The notes beneath the pieces are model-generated. The model searched no databases. It was not told where the DNA came from and was given only the letters and a program-made list of their open reading frames with translations. Position numbers and translations under genes: made by a program. Source: Coriaria nepalensis (lineage: Eukaryota; Streptophyta; Magnoliopsida; Cucurbitales; Coriariaceae). From it: DNA of 64,000 nt. The DNA is taken from contig CP114484.1 in assembly GCA_027186245.1 (NCBI GenBank), forward strand, positions 8,092,001 to 8,156,000. The letters are read 5' to 3'. This document shows positions 1 through 12,384 of the stretch, in pieces. Within the stretch, counting starts at the first letter, position 1. The number at the start of each line of letters is the position of its first letter.

Positions 1-900
1 AGGTGCAATGTTTTTGGATTTTACTCAAATCTAGTTGTTTGGGTTAGATTCAAAATGATTTAGGGAAATCTAATCAGATTTGGGAAAAATTCTGCCGATT
101 TTAGACTAATTTTATGCCAATTTAATCCTAATTTAGTCTAATTTTTAAGTTTACCTTCGGATTCTGATTCGACTTTAAATCCTGATTTGTTAAGATAAAT
201 GAAATATTTGGCTTACCATGGATGAATTATGGACTAAAAGTGCAAACATTACTTTTTATTCGTCGGGCCGATTGTATAAAAATCAGTCGGAAATAAAAGA
301 AAGAAAAAAAGATAGGCCTATAGGTCGCTTATCGAAAGATTTTTCTAGGTGTCGTGAAGGCTACTCCAAGCAGAATTAAGGCCCACAAGAATCTCTGAAA
401 ATGTTGGTATCATGTCCTGATGTCATTGAACCATGGGTTGATGTTGAGACATCTCATTTACAATCTATTGGTGTTTTGGAACAAATCATGGTAAATTGCA
501 TGCCCTCACCAAGCAATAAGTGAACATCAATTTGGTGGAGACTAAGGGTGACAACTCGAGCTTCTAGTTTAGCTATTTTGGCCGATAACATATTGTACTC
601 GTTGTTCATCTACTCAAAGTTCTTGCTAGCAACTTTGACCAAATACTTTGTTTGATCCATTATTTGCAACATCAGGTCATAACTAGCCACGAAATTTGTA
701 GCCTCCACCATCGCTTCTGAATGCTTCCTATGAAGAGTAGTGAGCTGCTTGATTTCATCACCGACCTTCTTAAGTCTAAGTCTGATCTGATCAGGGACAT
801 GATTAGAGTAGACTACATATCCAAGCTTTATCAAGATCTCTTCAAGAGTAGGGTCTATGTGCGTGGACGCTTATACCTCGAAGTAGGAAAGTGGATAACT
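1..900. other. Uncharacterised intergenic DNA with a possible decayed coding stretch
   Basis: The - strand between about 430 and 900 reads as a hydrophilic, lysine- and glutamate-rich stretch broken by several stops, with heptad-like LEARV-type segments suggesting a coiled coil. The longest open piece is 74 codons (610-834). I do not recognise a domain. It could be the remains of a retrotransposon gag or another transposon-encoded coiled-coil protein. There is no convincing splice structure, and I would not annotate a gene here. Confidence 0.2.
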
Positions 901-2560
901 TAATCTTGAAAAAGTGAAACATTGGTGGGAGGGAGATGAGTCTCATGTGATCACCCTTGAATGATGGAGCATTTAAATGATCAAATATTACATGGTTTGA
1001 TCAAAGTCTAAACATTTGAACCTACCAGTGACTGGATCAATACTAATAGATTCAAGAAGATGAGGAGAAGTAGGTAATTAGAGCCTTGAATTATTTCCTG
1101 ATTGAGCTTCATGATGGGAGGAAAACTCATAGGAATCACTCTCAGTACTTGACATTGATGAAGACATTTTCAGTTAGGAATGAACGAATAAAGGAAAAGG
1201 GGGCCTAGTATTTATAAAAGCTTTGGGTCTTTATCTCTTATATTTTTATATTATTTAATAAGAGGAATAAAAGGGCATTTGTTGATGCCAAAATTGTCAC
1301 TTTAGCAGAAAAATCAAATGACGTCAAAAAGCCCTAACGTAAAGGAATGAAATCAATCAAAGAAAAGATGAAATAAGCCGAAGAAGGTCATGGAGTCAAT
1401 CGAAAGCCTCCTAGGTCAACCAAGCCATGAACGGTCGCCCAAGGCATGACCAGTCGGCTAAGGCGTGACCGAATGTGCAAGGACCAATCGGCCACCTTTT
1501 GATGGCATATTGTTTTCATCGGTTTCTCAACAAATGGGGAAGATATTTTGTTGGATTCAAAGGCATTCCAACAAAGTATTAAGCTACTTTTATTAAATCC
1601 AATGGTATTTTGTCAAATTGGAGAGGTTCTCCTGTAAAGAAGAAATGAGGTTTAATTGATTTAAGGGAGTTTTCAACAAATCCAAGGATTTTTTAGAAAA
1701 AGAAGGAAACCTTGTGGCTTATTCAAGGGACTTTCCAACACACTAGCCATTTTCGGGAGGCTTAAAAAGATAAATCTGAATTTTAGAAAAGGCATTTTAG
1801 ATAATATGATGCCTTATTGACCAAGCAAAATGATTTACTGCTCAAGTATCTTAAGCCTATAAATAAAGCCCTTCGCAGAAGGGAAAAAGACACAGAAAAA
1901 TAAATCAACCAATATCGATCAACTGGTCATTGCTCAGCCTAAAGCCTAGAAAATAATCCTCCAATGGATATTTTAATCACTCTGTAGACCTTCCATTTGC
2001 ATGATTTATTGAGTATTCCTGATACTCAAACCCTCAACTTGCCACACAAATATGCAATCCAAATTTTTAATTTGACGTTCAGTGGACTTAGTGTCTAGGA
2101 CTAGTGTAACTCGTTAAGCATTCTATCATGCTTCTTTCTCTTTGTAATCAATTTAGATCTTTTACATTTCGGTAACATATCTTTAATTTAATGTAATAGA
2201 TTCTATTTTATCTTGCCATTTAAATTAATGTACCTTTTATTTATATTGCTTTTAATATATGTGCTCTTTATCTTTCTGCATTTTAACTTTTTGTCTTTAT
2301 TTATTCTGCACTTTATTTTATTATAATTTAAATTACCGTTCTTCCATCTTCAAAATCTTCATACTTCTAATACGCCCACACTCTACACCATCTATTGGGG
2401 ATAAAACAGTTGTATTTTGCAATGCTAATTCCTCATTCATCTGGCGTTCGCAGAATTTGCATATCATGAGCTGTAAAATGAGCTCTAATTAGGTTAGGTT
2501 TTCATTGTATACACTAATTCTTACCTGGGTTAATTATTAAAATGCGAACGATCCAGGTAA
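901..2560. repeat. Intergenic repeat-like DNA, possible LTR end with primer-binding-like site
   Basis: No coding frame is supported. Around 1390-1500 short motifs recur (AAGGCATGACC, GGTCGCCC, CCAATCGGCC), as in repeat-derived DNA. Near 2385-2402 the text CACCATCTATTGGGGATAA resembles the junction after many gypsy LTRs, where a primer-binding site of the form TGGCGCCGTCTGTGGGGA is expected, so roughly 1.5-2.38 kb could be an old LTR. I could not pair it with a second LTR or any polyprotein. The identification is weak. Confidence 0.2.
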
Positions 2561-5500
2561 TGGAAGTGGAATATAAAAACTTTTACGGATAAAAATCCGA
2601 AATGCTCATTTACAACCAAGATGAAATCACAATAACTTATGATATATATTTGCAAAAAGTGAAATCTTAGGAAAGAATAAACATGTCGAATAACGAGTAC
2701 TAATGGTGGTTGTAGACTATAGAACCAAACTCTTCTTTATAATTCAATTCTGAAGATAATGAGTTGTCCAACCTCTCATCATATTCTATATAGCCCCGTA
2801 TACTTAGTACCTTTTACTATCTTAAAGTTCAACTCATGAAGGTTATAAGAAAAGGATGAAGGAAAAAAACTATTTTCTCTCTCTTTTTTTTTTTAATTAG
2901 GTTAGGTAGGTTGCTAATGAGCATACACGATCATCCTTGAAGAAGAGTATTTATAGACCTCTTCGGGGTTTTTGGGCTTTTGGTAATCTACTACAACTTT
3001 GTCCCATTCAGCTGTTGACTTGGGATATAGTTCAACTAGGTTAAAACCAAGCAACTGATGGATTATACCTACGCAGTGTGTGTCGGCCATGTGATGAGCT
3101 TATAGCTAATCTCACTTAATTAACATATAATTAATCCCGCTTACGAATTTCTGGTACCAGGTTTATCCCATTAACACTTAACGAGTTTCCCGTACCATAA
3201 CCTCCCATACATTTTAATAATGAATTTAGAATCTTTTATACATTATTAATATTCAATTAAATCAAAGGGCACTTTGCATGGTAGCCGTAAAAGAAGTGAA
3301 CTTTCAATCAAAGGCTTAAATTTGAAAAACCTTACAAAATAGCCTTTTTTAAGGTAAGATTACTAATTCTTCTTCATCCCTACCAATTCATTACCTTTTC
3401 TCCTTTTCTCTATAACGCTTTTTTTTTTTAAATCGAAATTCTACATCTATAACAATCTAAGGAGTACTTATTGCTTTATGACTATAGTGTATCGATCCCA
3501 AAGCGCCAACATACATGTCTGTCATTCGGAAGATCATGACAATCATCTTCCGCATTGCAAACGTCCGATCGACAGTCATCTGTCGTTTTTTTTTATTTAT
3601 ATTTCCAAAAAGCCACCGAAGATGGACATAACAAAGAACCCTTTTTTGTAATGTAATGATACGATGTAGAGACAGTGAAAGTGAAAGCCGACAGCAGTAG
3701 ATTGGACGGCGTCGAATTTGATTAGGCCTTACTCATTTGCAATAAAATTAGTTTGCTTATGCTATAATGTCGAGATGCCTTTTAGGCTATGCGCCACTAT
3801 TTTATTACTCTTTTGAATACGATTATTTATGGAGAAAAATTAGGATAAATTTTTAAAATTTAATAAAAATTATAATAAAAATTTTAAATTTTTAATAATT
3901 ATAATAAATTTCAATTATAATAAATTTTAAATTTTATTAACATAGTTGAAATAGATATATATATGTCATATGCATATTAATTAATTATTAAAATTAATTA
4001 AATTTTAAATTTGAATTTATATTCTCGCAATTATCCTCGTCTGCTGCCACTACTACCACCTATTCTATCATTGATACCACCAATTTTCACTACCGTTATA
4101 AAAATATTAAAAATTTATATTTTTTTTCTCTCATTCTCTCTTTCTTTCTTAAATATAAAAAATATAAATTTTTATTTTAGTAGTCCGTCATTTTTACTGC
4201 CAACTTTTATTGTCGATATCAAAATATTAAAATTATCACATTTAATAGTTATTTAATATGCATATAATTATTTTATTAATTTTAACTAAATTTTAAAATT
4301 TATTATAATTTAAATTTAAAATTAAATATTTATTATATTTATTAAAAATTTTAAATATTCATTACCATCTATACTTATTCTAAGTTTTCTAATATTTATG
4401 ACATGATCAAAGAGTCAGAGTGATATATATTTATATATATTTTTTTTCTCTTTTTTTTTTTTTTTTTGAGTAGACTTGATATTTAGATCAGACACGTTGA
4501 CGAGAATGCATCGGCTTCTCACTTTCAGATTCAGGCCGGTAAAAAAAAAAAAGTAAATGTAGCAGCCATCACAAGATTGCATTTACAGATATAGAACGTA
4601 TTAGTGGAAAAAACATTTTGTAAAATAAAAAATAAATACAGTGATAAATTAATATTATTAAGTTAAGAAAATATATATTTTTAAAATATTATCAAAATAT
4701 TTATTATTTAATTAAAAGTATTAAATATCAATATATTCTACTATAATAATTAATATATATTCTATGTCAAAATGGTTGCTTTAATTTGTCTGATCTCATT
4801 AAAAGCAGCCCAAGAAAAAACTTGGTCATGGACTAATAAAATTGACGCGTACACTTGCAGCCCATGATTAATGAGCTTGATGAGCTTGTACTATTAATGG
4901 GCCATGTCATAAACATAAAATATGGGCTGGTCATGGACTGGACTCTCTTTGACATTATATGGGCCTGTCAAGATAACAGACCGAAATATATGGCGAAGTC
5001 CTAAATTTCTGTTGTGTTGCTTAGATTTCTCCAAATGTCTTAAATTTGACTCCTCCTTGTAGTGAGAAATTTCTGGCACTCAAGGTCCAAAAGCAAGAAA
5101 ACAAAAGGTTTGTGATTACAAATAAAGGTTTTTTTTTCATAATTAAAAATAATTTTTTTATAAGAGAGAATATATAAATAAATAAAAAATTAAATTTAAT
5201 ATCTTTACAAAAATAGAGAAAATATTCATCCATTTATATCTTATTTTTAAATCTTAAAATTTACTTGATGCTTAAACTCATAAGATATATCCCTATAAAT
5301 ACTACATAATTTATATATAACTCCTTAAAAATAAAAATAAAAAATCCAATACAAATATTCAAACTTAAAAAACTCAAAAAAAAAAAAAATTAATCAACAA
5401 TACCATAAATATTCGATTTTCCTTTTTGGAACTCGGTATTGACATATCAAAAATTTTGATATTGAAATTTTTTTAGGGTACGCTTGGTTTATTCCTTAAA

Positions 5501-5894
5501 AAGTTTGGTTTATTTCTAAAAAAACTGAGAATGAGAATGTGAATATAAATAATAATTTTTTTGTGTTTATAAATAATGTGAATGAGAATATAAATAATGA
5601 ATAAAAATGGATCAAAATATAATATTTTGAAGTTTATGAAGTTTTTAATATTATTCTAATACTATAATAAAATTTAAAAAGTATAAATACGTAAAATAAT
5701 TCTTACTAAAAATATTTGTTTTGATAAGAATAAAGGGATATTTTTTTTTATTTATGGGAATAAATTTGTATTCCCACTTCATTAATCTTCGAATCAAATA
5801 AAAAAAAATCGAACCAAACATATTTTTAGGGTTAGGAGTATGAATCCTTTTATATAAGCTAAACATAATTTACATCCTAAATTTTTTTTAACTA

Positions 5895-5928
<34 letters not shown>

Positions 5929-6240
5929 TAAGAACTAAAAGTATTTACATCAGTTTAGTTATTAAATTATTTTTAGTTAGCTTAACTTTAGTTAGTATCA
6001 TTTTTAGATTTTAATTAATGAATTTTTATATAACTCTATATATCTATTCATTTCTTGATATCAATTAAATATTATCATTATATTTGAAAAAATGTGAAAA
6101 AATTGAAAGAAAAGGGAAAAATTACAATAATAAATAAGATTCAACTTACTACATTTATTTTTAGAAATTAAAAAATTACTATAATAAATACGAAAAATAA
6201 TTGTAGCACGTTAAATCTTAAAACTAAATTTACCAAATTG
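2561..6240. other. AT-rich intergenic DNA with simple repeats, no gene seen
   Basis: Long A/T runs, poly-T and poly-A tracts and low-complexity ATTTTAAAT strings dominate, especially 3.83-4.40 kb and 5.1-6.2 kb. The segments flanking about 4.0-4.25 kb are partly self-complementary (both contain AATATGCATAT within TTTAAATTT strings), so this may be an old AT-rich MITE, but low complexity makes the match uninformative. Short open frames here have no codon bias or recognisable motif. Confidence 0.45.
5896..5924. repeat. (AT)n microsatellite
   Basis: A run of about 14 AT dinucleotides in AT-rich intergenic DNA. A second (AT)n run lies near 26381-26408, inside the hAT element. Confidence 0.85.
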
Positions 6241-6559
6241 AATGTGAGGGTTTTTTTTTTTTTTTTTTTTTTTTTTCCGAACGTAAGACTTCCTTGTACA
6301 AACAAGTGAGAAACCTAAATGAAAACATGCAAAAGCCAAGCCTAAACGGGCTTGCTAAGAAAAGAAATGACTTAAAATGGCAAGAGAGCCCACCTAGTAG
6401 ATGAAAGGCCCAAAACGGAGAAAGCCGAAAATTAAGAAAAGACAAAAAAAAAAAAAAAAGAAAGGCTAGACACTTTCAGTAAGTACTAAATAAATTCACC
6501 ACTTAAAAGACTTCAAGCCAACACCTTCCGCTTCAAAAATAGGCAGACCATCAGAAGGG

Positions 6560-7110
6560 ATTAAAAACCTAAAAGACAACCAAGCATTCCAAGTCTACTG
6601 TAAAAAAATCCAAGATCGCCGATAGAGAAATTGGAGGTTCAAGAACCCAACCAGAAATAAGGACAACCCTTTCGCAACCAAGGATGCCCACCCAATCTGC
6701 GGCAGCATTTGCTAATCTACCGATCAGTAAGACAGAAGAAGATTCAAAACTCCTCAAAAGATCCTTAGTTTATTCGATGATTTGAGCAACTCTCCAATTA
6801 CCACATTTACCATCTTCGAAAATTTCTAATGAATAAACTAAAAAGGCATCCCTTTCAAATATATGATGTTTTAAAACCCTTAAAGCACCGCAAATTTGCA
6901 ACCTTCCAGTAAAGTGAAGGCTTCAGCCACCGACATCGAGACAATAAAGGAGGTAGCATTGATGCCGTAAAGAAGGAGCCCTTTGGAGTCTCTAACTACA
7001 ACACCAAAGCTTGGAATACCCGAGAATTTGTGAAATGAGGCATCACAATTGATCTGAACCCAACCTTTATGAGAGGGAGTCCAATAATCTAATTTGGAAG
7101 GTGAAATTCA
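6560..7110 (-). pseudogene. LINE RNase H domain (broken)
   Basis: The - strand reads VQINCDASFHK, then FGVVVRDSKG and SVAEAFTLLEG, the RNase H landmarks W.k.N.DGa....G.GgviRd..G and AE..A...gl, including the first catalytic Asp (NCDA) and the catalytic Glu (AEAF). After that the frame continues through RLANAAADWV, matching the terminal Asp/Asn block of this domain (vR..N..AD.LA). It ends near 6560, about 300 bp before the poly-A tail. It is a remnant of the same LINE. Confidence 0.85.
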
Positions 7111-7119
7111 GGACTTAAG

Positions 7120-8010
7120 GGTATTTAGAATATTATATTCTACATCTAAAAATGAATAAATTAATATACAAGAAAGATGAGTCAATTCCTCTTTTTATGA
7201 ATTGATTTTGAAATGCAAGCATAAATGTCTACTTGATATCAAGACTAGGCTCAACACGTGAATAGATTAACCACTACATATGTTCCGCATTATTTATATA
7301 GATAAGTTAACATGTATGCTCAAAATAACGCAACACGTAAAAAGACGCGTTGAGAATATTATATCCTATATTATTAATTTCGCATCCAAGGTTCTTAGTT
7401 TTCATTTCCTATATTAAAAGCTTGCACTAGAAGAGGAGTATTAACAGTTAATAAAAATTATATGTACTTTTGTGTCATGTCCTATTAACTATAACTTTTG
7501 GGACTGATAGTAATTTTATATGGTATCCGGATTAGGTCAAATACGTCATTAGACTAACTATTATACATATTATGCGTCATTCATATTAAAAAGTCCATGT
7601 GTAGGCTCTTAAAAAGTCTGAAAAGTAATAGTTGAAAAATTAATTTATAAAAAAGATATGTCAACTTCTCTCATTGTTAATTAATTTTAAGATAGAAGTC
7701 TAAATTTCTAAAAATTAAGTTATTTATTGTCTTAAAAGTTTGAATTTGTAGAAAATAAGTACAGTTATATTATTTATCATCGAGACTCTTCACAAATACT
7801 TCTATGATAAAAAATTTTAATTTATGAAATGAGTTTACATGCCTAAATAATGGAGATGACCGAGTCAATATCGAGACCTAAATTATTAAAAAGAGCTTTA
7901 CATTTCTCCTTCAAAATTTACAAGTAAATAAATGATATGTAAGTCCAGGTATCTAAATGATCCTTAATCTTTTGTATATTAAGAATATCCTAAAACTAAA
8001 CACTCAATAT
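7120..8010 (+). mobile_element. Short-LTR (TRIM-like) remnants nested in the LINE
   Basis: Two similar blocks occur here. Each has a leader with AGAATATTATAT, then ATATACAAGAAAGATGAGTC (7164) or a decayed form of it (near 7640), then a stretch resembling a tRNA-Met primer-binding site (TGGTATCAGAGC): TGATATCAAGACTAGG near 7219 and ATGGTATCCGGATTAGG near 7518. The spacer with ATTAGACTAACTATTATACA also recurs. Arrays of LTR-PBS-short internal-LTR without coding are the hallmark of terminal-repeat retrotransposons in miniature. Ends and target duplications are not resolved. Confidence 0.5.
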
Positions 8011-8029
8011 TGTGATTTTCTCTTTTTTG

Positions 8030-9104
8030 ATAAGCAGCCGTAAAGGGCAACCCTTCCACACATAATTTGTCTACAGGCAAAGGAAGATAGCCTTCTGCAT
8101 CAAAGCTACAAAAAGGACAAGAGGGAGATTACTTCAATTTTCTTATAAAGAGTGAGAGATTAGTTGTCAAGGCACCAGAGAAAGCACTCTAGAAAAAAAA
8201 AATGTTTCGTTTTGGTAGGAACATATATTATCCAAATTAAATTCCAAAGTTTTTTTTTTTTTTATCAATTGTAGCTGAAGATGATGGCTTAGGAGAAATT
8301 TGTTTAGGATTTTTATGTTTGATTTATTGATAGCCAAACTTGACTGTGTAGGAACCATCGACTTTATAAAGCTAAATGAATTTTATCTTCTTTTACGTGT
8401 ACGAATATGAATAGAGTTAGGTAGGAAGTCTCTGACTAGATTTATCTTTCAAAACTTATTGCCACAATCAATAATATCTTTAACCATCAAAGGTGTAAAA
8501 TCAAATGTTGGAGGAATAGGACCCAAAGGTTGAAAATCATTTTTAGGAATCCATCTATCCTCATTTTCGTAGTAAGCAACTCTCTCTTTAGAAAGCTCTT
8601 TCAAGTTCGCCTCCACAAATTAACTTGCCCACTATTCCCGATCTCTCAAATCAAATCATCTTTAATACAGTCCCTACCTTCCAGAATACTCGACCACCTT
8701 CTAAAGAGACGTAGCAACCCATGAGGATAGATGACTGATATTTTTGCCCCTTTAGTAGCAACCCAAGGATTAAAAGTAGAGAAGTAGATACCTTTAAGAA
8801 CTATAGCCCAAAGAGATGTAGGTTGAGAGATTAACCTATAGAATTGTTTCGCTGAGAGAGCTTTATTAAAATTCTCTAAATCCATAGAACTAAGACCGCC
8901 TTCTAGCTTAGGATCGGGCAATTGATCCCAACTAAGCCAATAAATTTTCCTCTTTACCTTGCTGACCCCACCAAAAATTTGCAACCACAAAATTGATTTC
9001 ACTACACCTCTTTTTTCAGAATTTAAACACAGACATAACATAAGTGGGAATAACCATTTCCACTGCTTAATTAAAATCTCGTTACCCTCCAAAGTATGTC
9101 CCAC
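8030..9104 (-). pseudogene. LINE ORF2 C-terminal region, zinc-binding reverse-transcriptase-associated domain
   Basis: The open piece 8646-9104 reads with landmarks LSWDQLPDPKLEGGLSSMDL, FNKALSAKQ and SLWAIVLKG, typical of plant LINE ORF2 downstream of the RT (usual form W..vC.PK.eGGLG...l...N.ALL.KW.WR). Further along the - strand near 8100-8130, CPFCSFDAEG fits the zf-RVT C-x-x-C motif. Frames shift between these pieces, so the protein is broken. Confidence 0.8.
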
Positions 9105-9276
9105 ACCTTTAGTCTATTACACACTCTCTCCTTCACACTTTGTTTTACCCCATAAATCTAGGACACCCACGTAGGAGCCGAAGCTATTAGACCCTTTAAG
9201 ATAAATAATCCCTTCGGTGTCATTTCTAATCGAAAGGGGCACATTTAAAATGAAAATAAGGCTAGGTTTCCCATGA

Positions 9277-9735
9277 TTAATACCTTGACCTGAGGCTTAA
9301 GAGTGCTTTTTGATATCTCCAATAGCAACTTTCAATTGTTAGAATTTGCTTCCACAAAAAAGAGTGAGTCATCAACAAGAAAAGATGGGAAAGAAGAGGA
9401 CATGTTGTTGAGAGCTTAGGACCTTTGAGACCGCTAGAGGTCACTACTTTGTTTATCATTGTTGAAAGGACATTTGCAACAAGGAGAATCAGGTAGGGGA
9501 AAGTGGTGGATACCTTTGTTGAGAAGAGAGGACTTTGCAAGTCTTTCTTCCATTAATCATTAGATTGTATGAAATTATAGACACATTCCATGGTTCAGTT
9601 AATCCACATAAGATAAAATCTCATTTATATCATGATGATTTCTAAGAAATTTCACTCCACTCTATTATAAGTTTTGTTAAGATAAAATCTCATTTTTATC
9701 ATGATAATTTCTAAAAAATCTCATTTTACTCTATC
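9277..9735 (-). pseudogene. LINE reverse transcriptase, catalytic region (broken, internal duplication)
   Basis: The - strand carries an (A/Y)-D/N-RVEW-FL block, normally the first catalytic aspartate motif (KAYDRVEW), here present twice in tandem (see the repeat at 9610-9747). Further on, LLVDDSLFFVEAN corresponds to the YADDSLLF catalytic motif with Y-A replaced by V. Several stops interrupt the frame. RT of this family copies its RNA at a nicked target site; this copy cannot. Confidence 0.75.
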
Positions 9736-9747
9736 GTGAGCTCTGTT
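9610..9747. repeat. 69-bp tandem duplication inside the LINE RT
   Basis: The 69-base segment starting AAGATAAAATCTCATTT at 9610 recurs from 9679 with scattered differences. 69 is 23 codons, so the duplication keeps frame and doubles the RVEW-FLEIIMI block of the RT catalytic region. Differences between the copies show it is not recent. Confidence 0.75.
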
Positions 9748-9869
9748 AATATCAAACTTTATTACAATTCAAAATATTTTGCTTTTTTTTTTCTCAATTT
9801 CAAAAAATGGAAGACTTATTAGGCTAGAAGGATATTGTCTTGGATTGATTTTTTAGGAACGAAAGCACC

Positions 9870-10220
9870 TTAGTTTTGATAGATAATATCATTAAGGAAT
9901 GGTTTGAGGCGGTTGGCAAGAACTTTTGATATTATCTTATAGCCAAATCCACATAAGCTAATAGGCCGGAATCGCCTAACATTTTCGAGGCCTTTAATTT
10001 TAGGGAGAAAGATAATATATGTTAGATTGAGTTCCCTAAGTAACTTGCGACTATGAAAAAAATCCCTTCCATGCTTTAATAATAACCTCTTTTTTTGTTT
10101 CCTAATAAGAATGGTAGGAGAAGCCGTTGAAACCATCTGAATTGAGAGCTTTAAGAAGGCCTAATTGGAAAACTGCCATTTCCACTTCTTCATTTGAAAT
10201 TGCCCAAGAGAGATGGATGA
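9870..10220 (-). pseudogene. LINE reverse transcriptase, N-terminal fingers (broken)
   Basis: The - strand open piece contains LRELNLTYIIFLPKIKGLE followed by FRPISLCGFGYKIISK and VLANRLKPFLNDII, the conserved start of plant LINE RTs (a leader of the form LxELNxTxIxLIPK, then the FRPISLCN block). Upstream, a KALNSDGFNGF-type string matches the APGPDGF block but only across a frameshift. It belongs to the same element as the entries at 9277-9735 and 8030-9104. It is non-functional because of stops and the missing 5' half. Confidence 0.85.
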
Positions 10221-11049
10221 AATACAATCAAGCACATCAAATTACATATTAAAAGATCAAGCATAGGAAAGTCAAATATAGATTATCACGAGTAATTTTA
10301 TCAACTTATTAATGCCATATTTAATATCTAATATCTAATAAGTACTGTATATCCATTTTCCCATCCCTTTCCAAAGTCCAAGATTGAATTTTTCTCCTCC
10401 TTTTAAAATCCTAATTAATTCATTTAATTGCAGTGCGTTTTATACACGCCGATCCGTGGTCAACGTCAATCATTAAAATATTTGATTTATAAAAAAAAAA
10501 AAAAAAAAAAGTTAAGTAGGAAGGAGGAGAAATTTCAGGGATGCATGTGATTAAATAATTTGAAGAGGGTTTACAAAAATTTAATAGCAATAATAATAGT
10601 GAAGAGGGTCAAGGAATTTTTATTATTATTTTATATACAATTCGGACTAAAGCTTTCAAATGGGTCGCTCAGTTGGATTCGTGACCGGCTTTTTCTTATT
10701 TAGTGTCGGGTTAGGGTTTATGAGCCTGCACTTTTTTTAAATAAAAAATATAAGAAATAAAATTAAATTAAATTTTGGTTAAATAAATATTTTATTATGT
10801 ATTAATAAAAATATATAAATAATTAAATTCAGATAAAAGAGGTGATTTAAATATTATTATATGAGAAAAAATAAAATAAAATAAATAAAAATTATAAAGA
10901 TTATTATATGCCCATACCTCATTTTATTTAAATAAAAAGAAAAAAAATCAAAAATTTAAATTAATAATAATAATAATAATAATTGTTCACTCCTTACATT
11001 TTAAACTTAAGTTATACAAAATTGTATTAATTTAAACAGAAAATGAGTC
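10221..11049. other. AT-rich intergenic DNA, no gene seen
   Basis: Contains poly-A tracts (about 10492-10510), AAT trinucleotide runs near 10966-10982 and AT-rich filler. I see no coding frame or structured repeat. Confidence 0.5.
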
Positions 11050-11850
11050 GAAACCCTAAATAGTGAAAAGTGTAGCAATTTAAGATTTTATCTCAAAATT
11101 AATTGATTATCAGAGAAGTTGATTAATCTTTTTTTATATATTGGTTTCTCAAGTATTCTCTTTCAGATATAAAATATAATATTCTCAATATACCTCCTAA
11201 TGTGTGCTGTTATTTTAAGTCTACACGTAAATTTTTTTATATGAATGACGTAAAGCAACTATTGAACTCATTAATTTATCATGCTATCATAGTTAGATAG
11301 TAAACAGATATGTCCATATTCCATTGACAAGTACATCTCACCCATTATATTATTTATTGAATTTTTGAAATGACCAGCTATAAGTAAGGAGTGTTAGAAT
11401 TTGTCTCACATCGTTTAAAGAAAAAATTTTTAGTTAGTTTTTATAAGTTAAGAATTGTGTCTTGAAAGAAACTATACTTGAAAAACTACAAGGTTTTTTC
11501 GAGAAAGAAACTATACTTGAAAAAGTAATATATAAGAAAGATGAATCAATTTCTCTTCTAACCAATTAGTTTTGAGATGAAAGTTCAAATTTCTATATAA
11601 TATCAAAAATAAACATAACATGTAATTAGACTAACTGTCACACGTATTATACGTCACTTATATAAAAAAAATTTCATGTATAAACTTAAAATAATATCAC
11701 AAATTTAAAAATATTATATCTCATATCTAAATAAAAAAACTTGACAAACTAATATATAAAAAAATATATATTAACTCTAGTTAATAATTTTTTAGATAAA
11801 AAGTTAAAATTTCTACCAAAAACTATGCGCTCGTATTAAAATTGATATGT
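11050..11850. mobile_element. Further short-LTR (TRIM-like) remnants, two orientations
   Basis: 11385-11850 reads on the + strand as TGTTAGAATTTGTCTCACATCG, then TATATAAGAAAGATGAATC (11530) and a decayed primer-binding-like site AATATCAAAAATAAAC near 11605, followed by ATTAGACTAACTGTCACACG. These are the same landmarks, in the same order, as at 7120-7700. 11050-11290 holds the same family on the - strand (AGAATATTATATTTTATATC; TCATTCATATAAAAAAATTTACG). They are decayed and non-coding. Confidence 0.5.
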
Positions 11851-12384
11851 ACAAAAGTTAAGAGTTATGATGGCAGTTTGCCAAATCATGTCTATCCGTT
11901 ACTTTTCTGAGCTTAAATAAAAAAATAAAATTAAAAAATTATCAATTATTCTGAAAATTTAAAATTGACGGAATTAAAAAAAAAAACTGCCACTTCCATT
12001 TCAAAATACGAATCATTAAAAAATCAAAATAATCCCAAGTTTAATGTAAGCCGTCGTAAATAATAATATCGTTCCTCTCTCTCTTTCCAGTCTCTACTCT
12101 CTAATTTAGAAATTAGAGAAGCCAAAAGGCAAAAGGCAAGGCAAAAGGTATGAAACTGTATCATTCAAAATTCTCCACCTTCTTCTACTCCATCTTAGCA
12201 CGTCACCTCATCATTATTTTTTGCATGGTGGAAGTACCTTACAAGTCAAGAAAAGCAAACCAATCTTATTACACACAAATCCACGAACCAGATCAAGAGA
12301 GAGAGAGAGCTCCCTTTTATCTTCTTCTCTTGAATTTTCCTCTCTGTTATTATTATTATTGTTATTCTTTTTTTCTTTTTTCCG
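11851..12384 (+). promoter_or_regulatory. Upstream and 5'-UTR region of the DUF810 gene
   Basis: CT-rich tracts (12074-12107), an AG repeat (about 12294-12310) and a CTT/ATT-rich stretch precede the start codon at 12385, as is common in plant core promoters and leaders. I could not fix a TATA box or transcription start. Upstream ATGs occur at 12150 and 12221; whether they lie in the transcript depends on the unknown start. Confidence 0.4.

Larger units (their letters stand above)
6245..10220 (-). mobile_element. LINE (non-LTR retrotransposon) remnant, 5'-truncated and interrupted
   Basis: Read on the - strand, the order is: reverse transcriptase (about 10220-9240), the C-terminal connection and zinc-binding region (about 9104-8030), then RNase H (about 7110-6560), ending at a run of about 29 T (6247-6275 on the + strand) that is the poly-A tail. 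This is the standard plant L1-type ORF2 layout. RT landmarks include FRPISLCGFGYKIISKVLANRLKPFL, split here as FRPISLC and KVLANRLKP, and a VDDS motif in place of the usual YADD/FADD near 9370. RNase H begins INCDASFHK near 7050. No endonuclease domain or ORF1 is seen, so the 5' part is missing. Stops and frameshifts are frequent. About 0.9 kb of unrelated AT-rich DNA (7120-8010) sits between the zinc-binding region and RNase H. Confidence 0.85.

Noticed and set aside
610..834. 74-codon open frame as a small gene, with a 60-codon frame on the opposite strand
   Set aside because: No domain, surrounded by stops in a decayed context; neither frame has a supportable gene structure.
5896..5924. 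(AT)n tract as an origin or cruciform regulatory element
   Set aside because: Ordinary microsatellite in AT-rich plant DNA with no supporting context.
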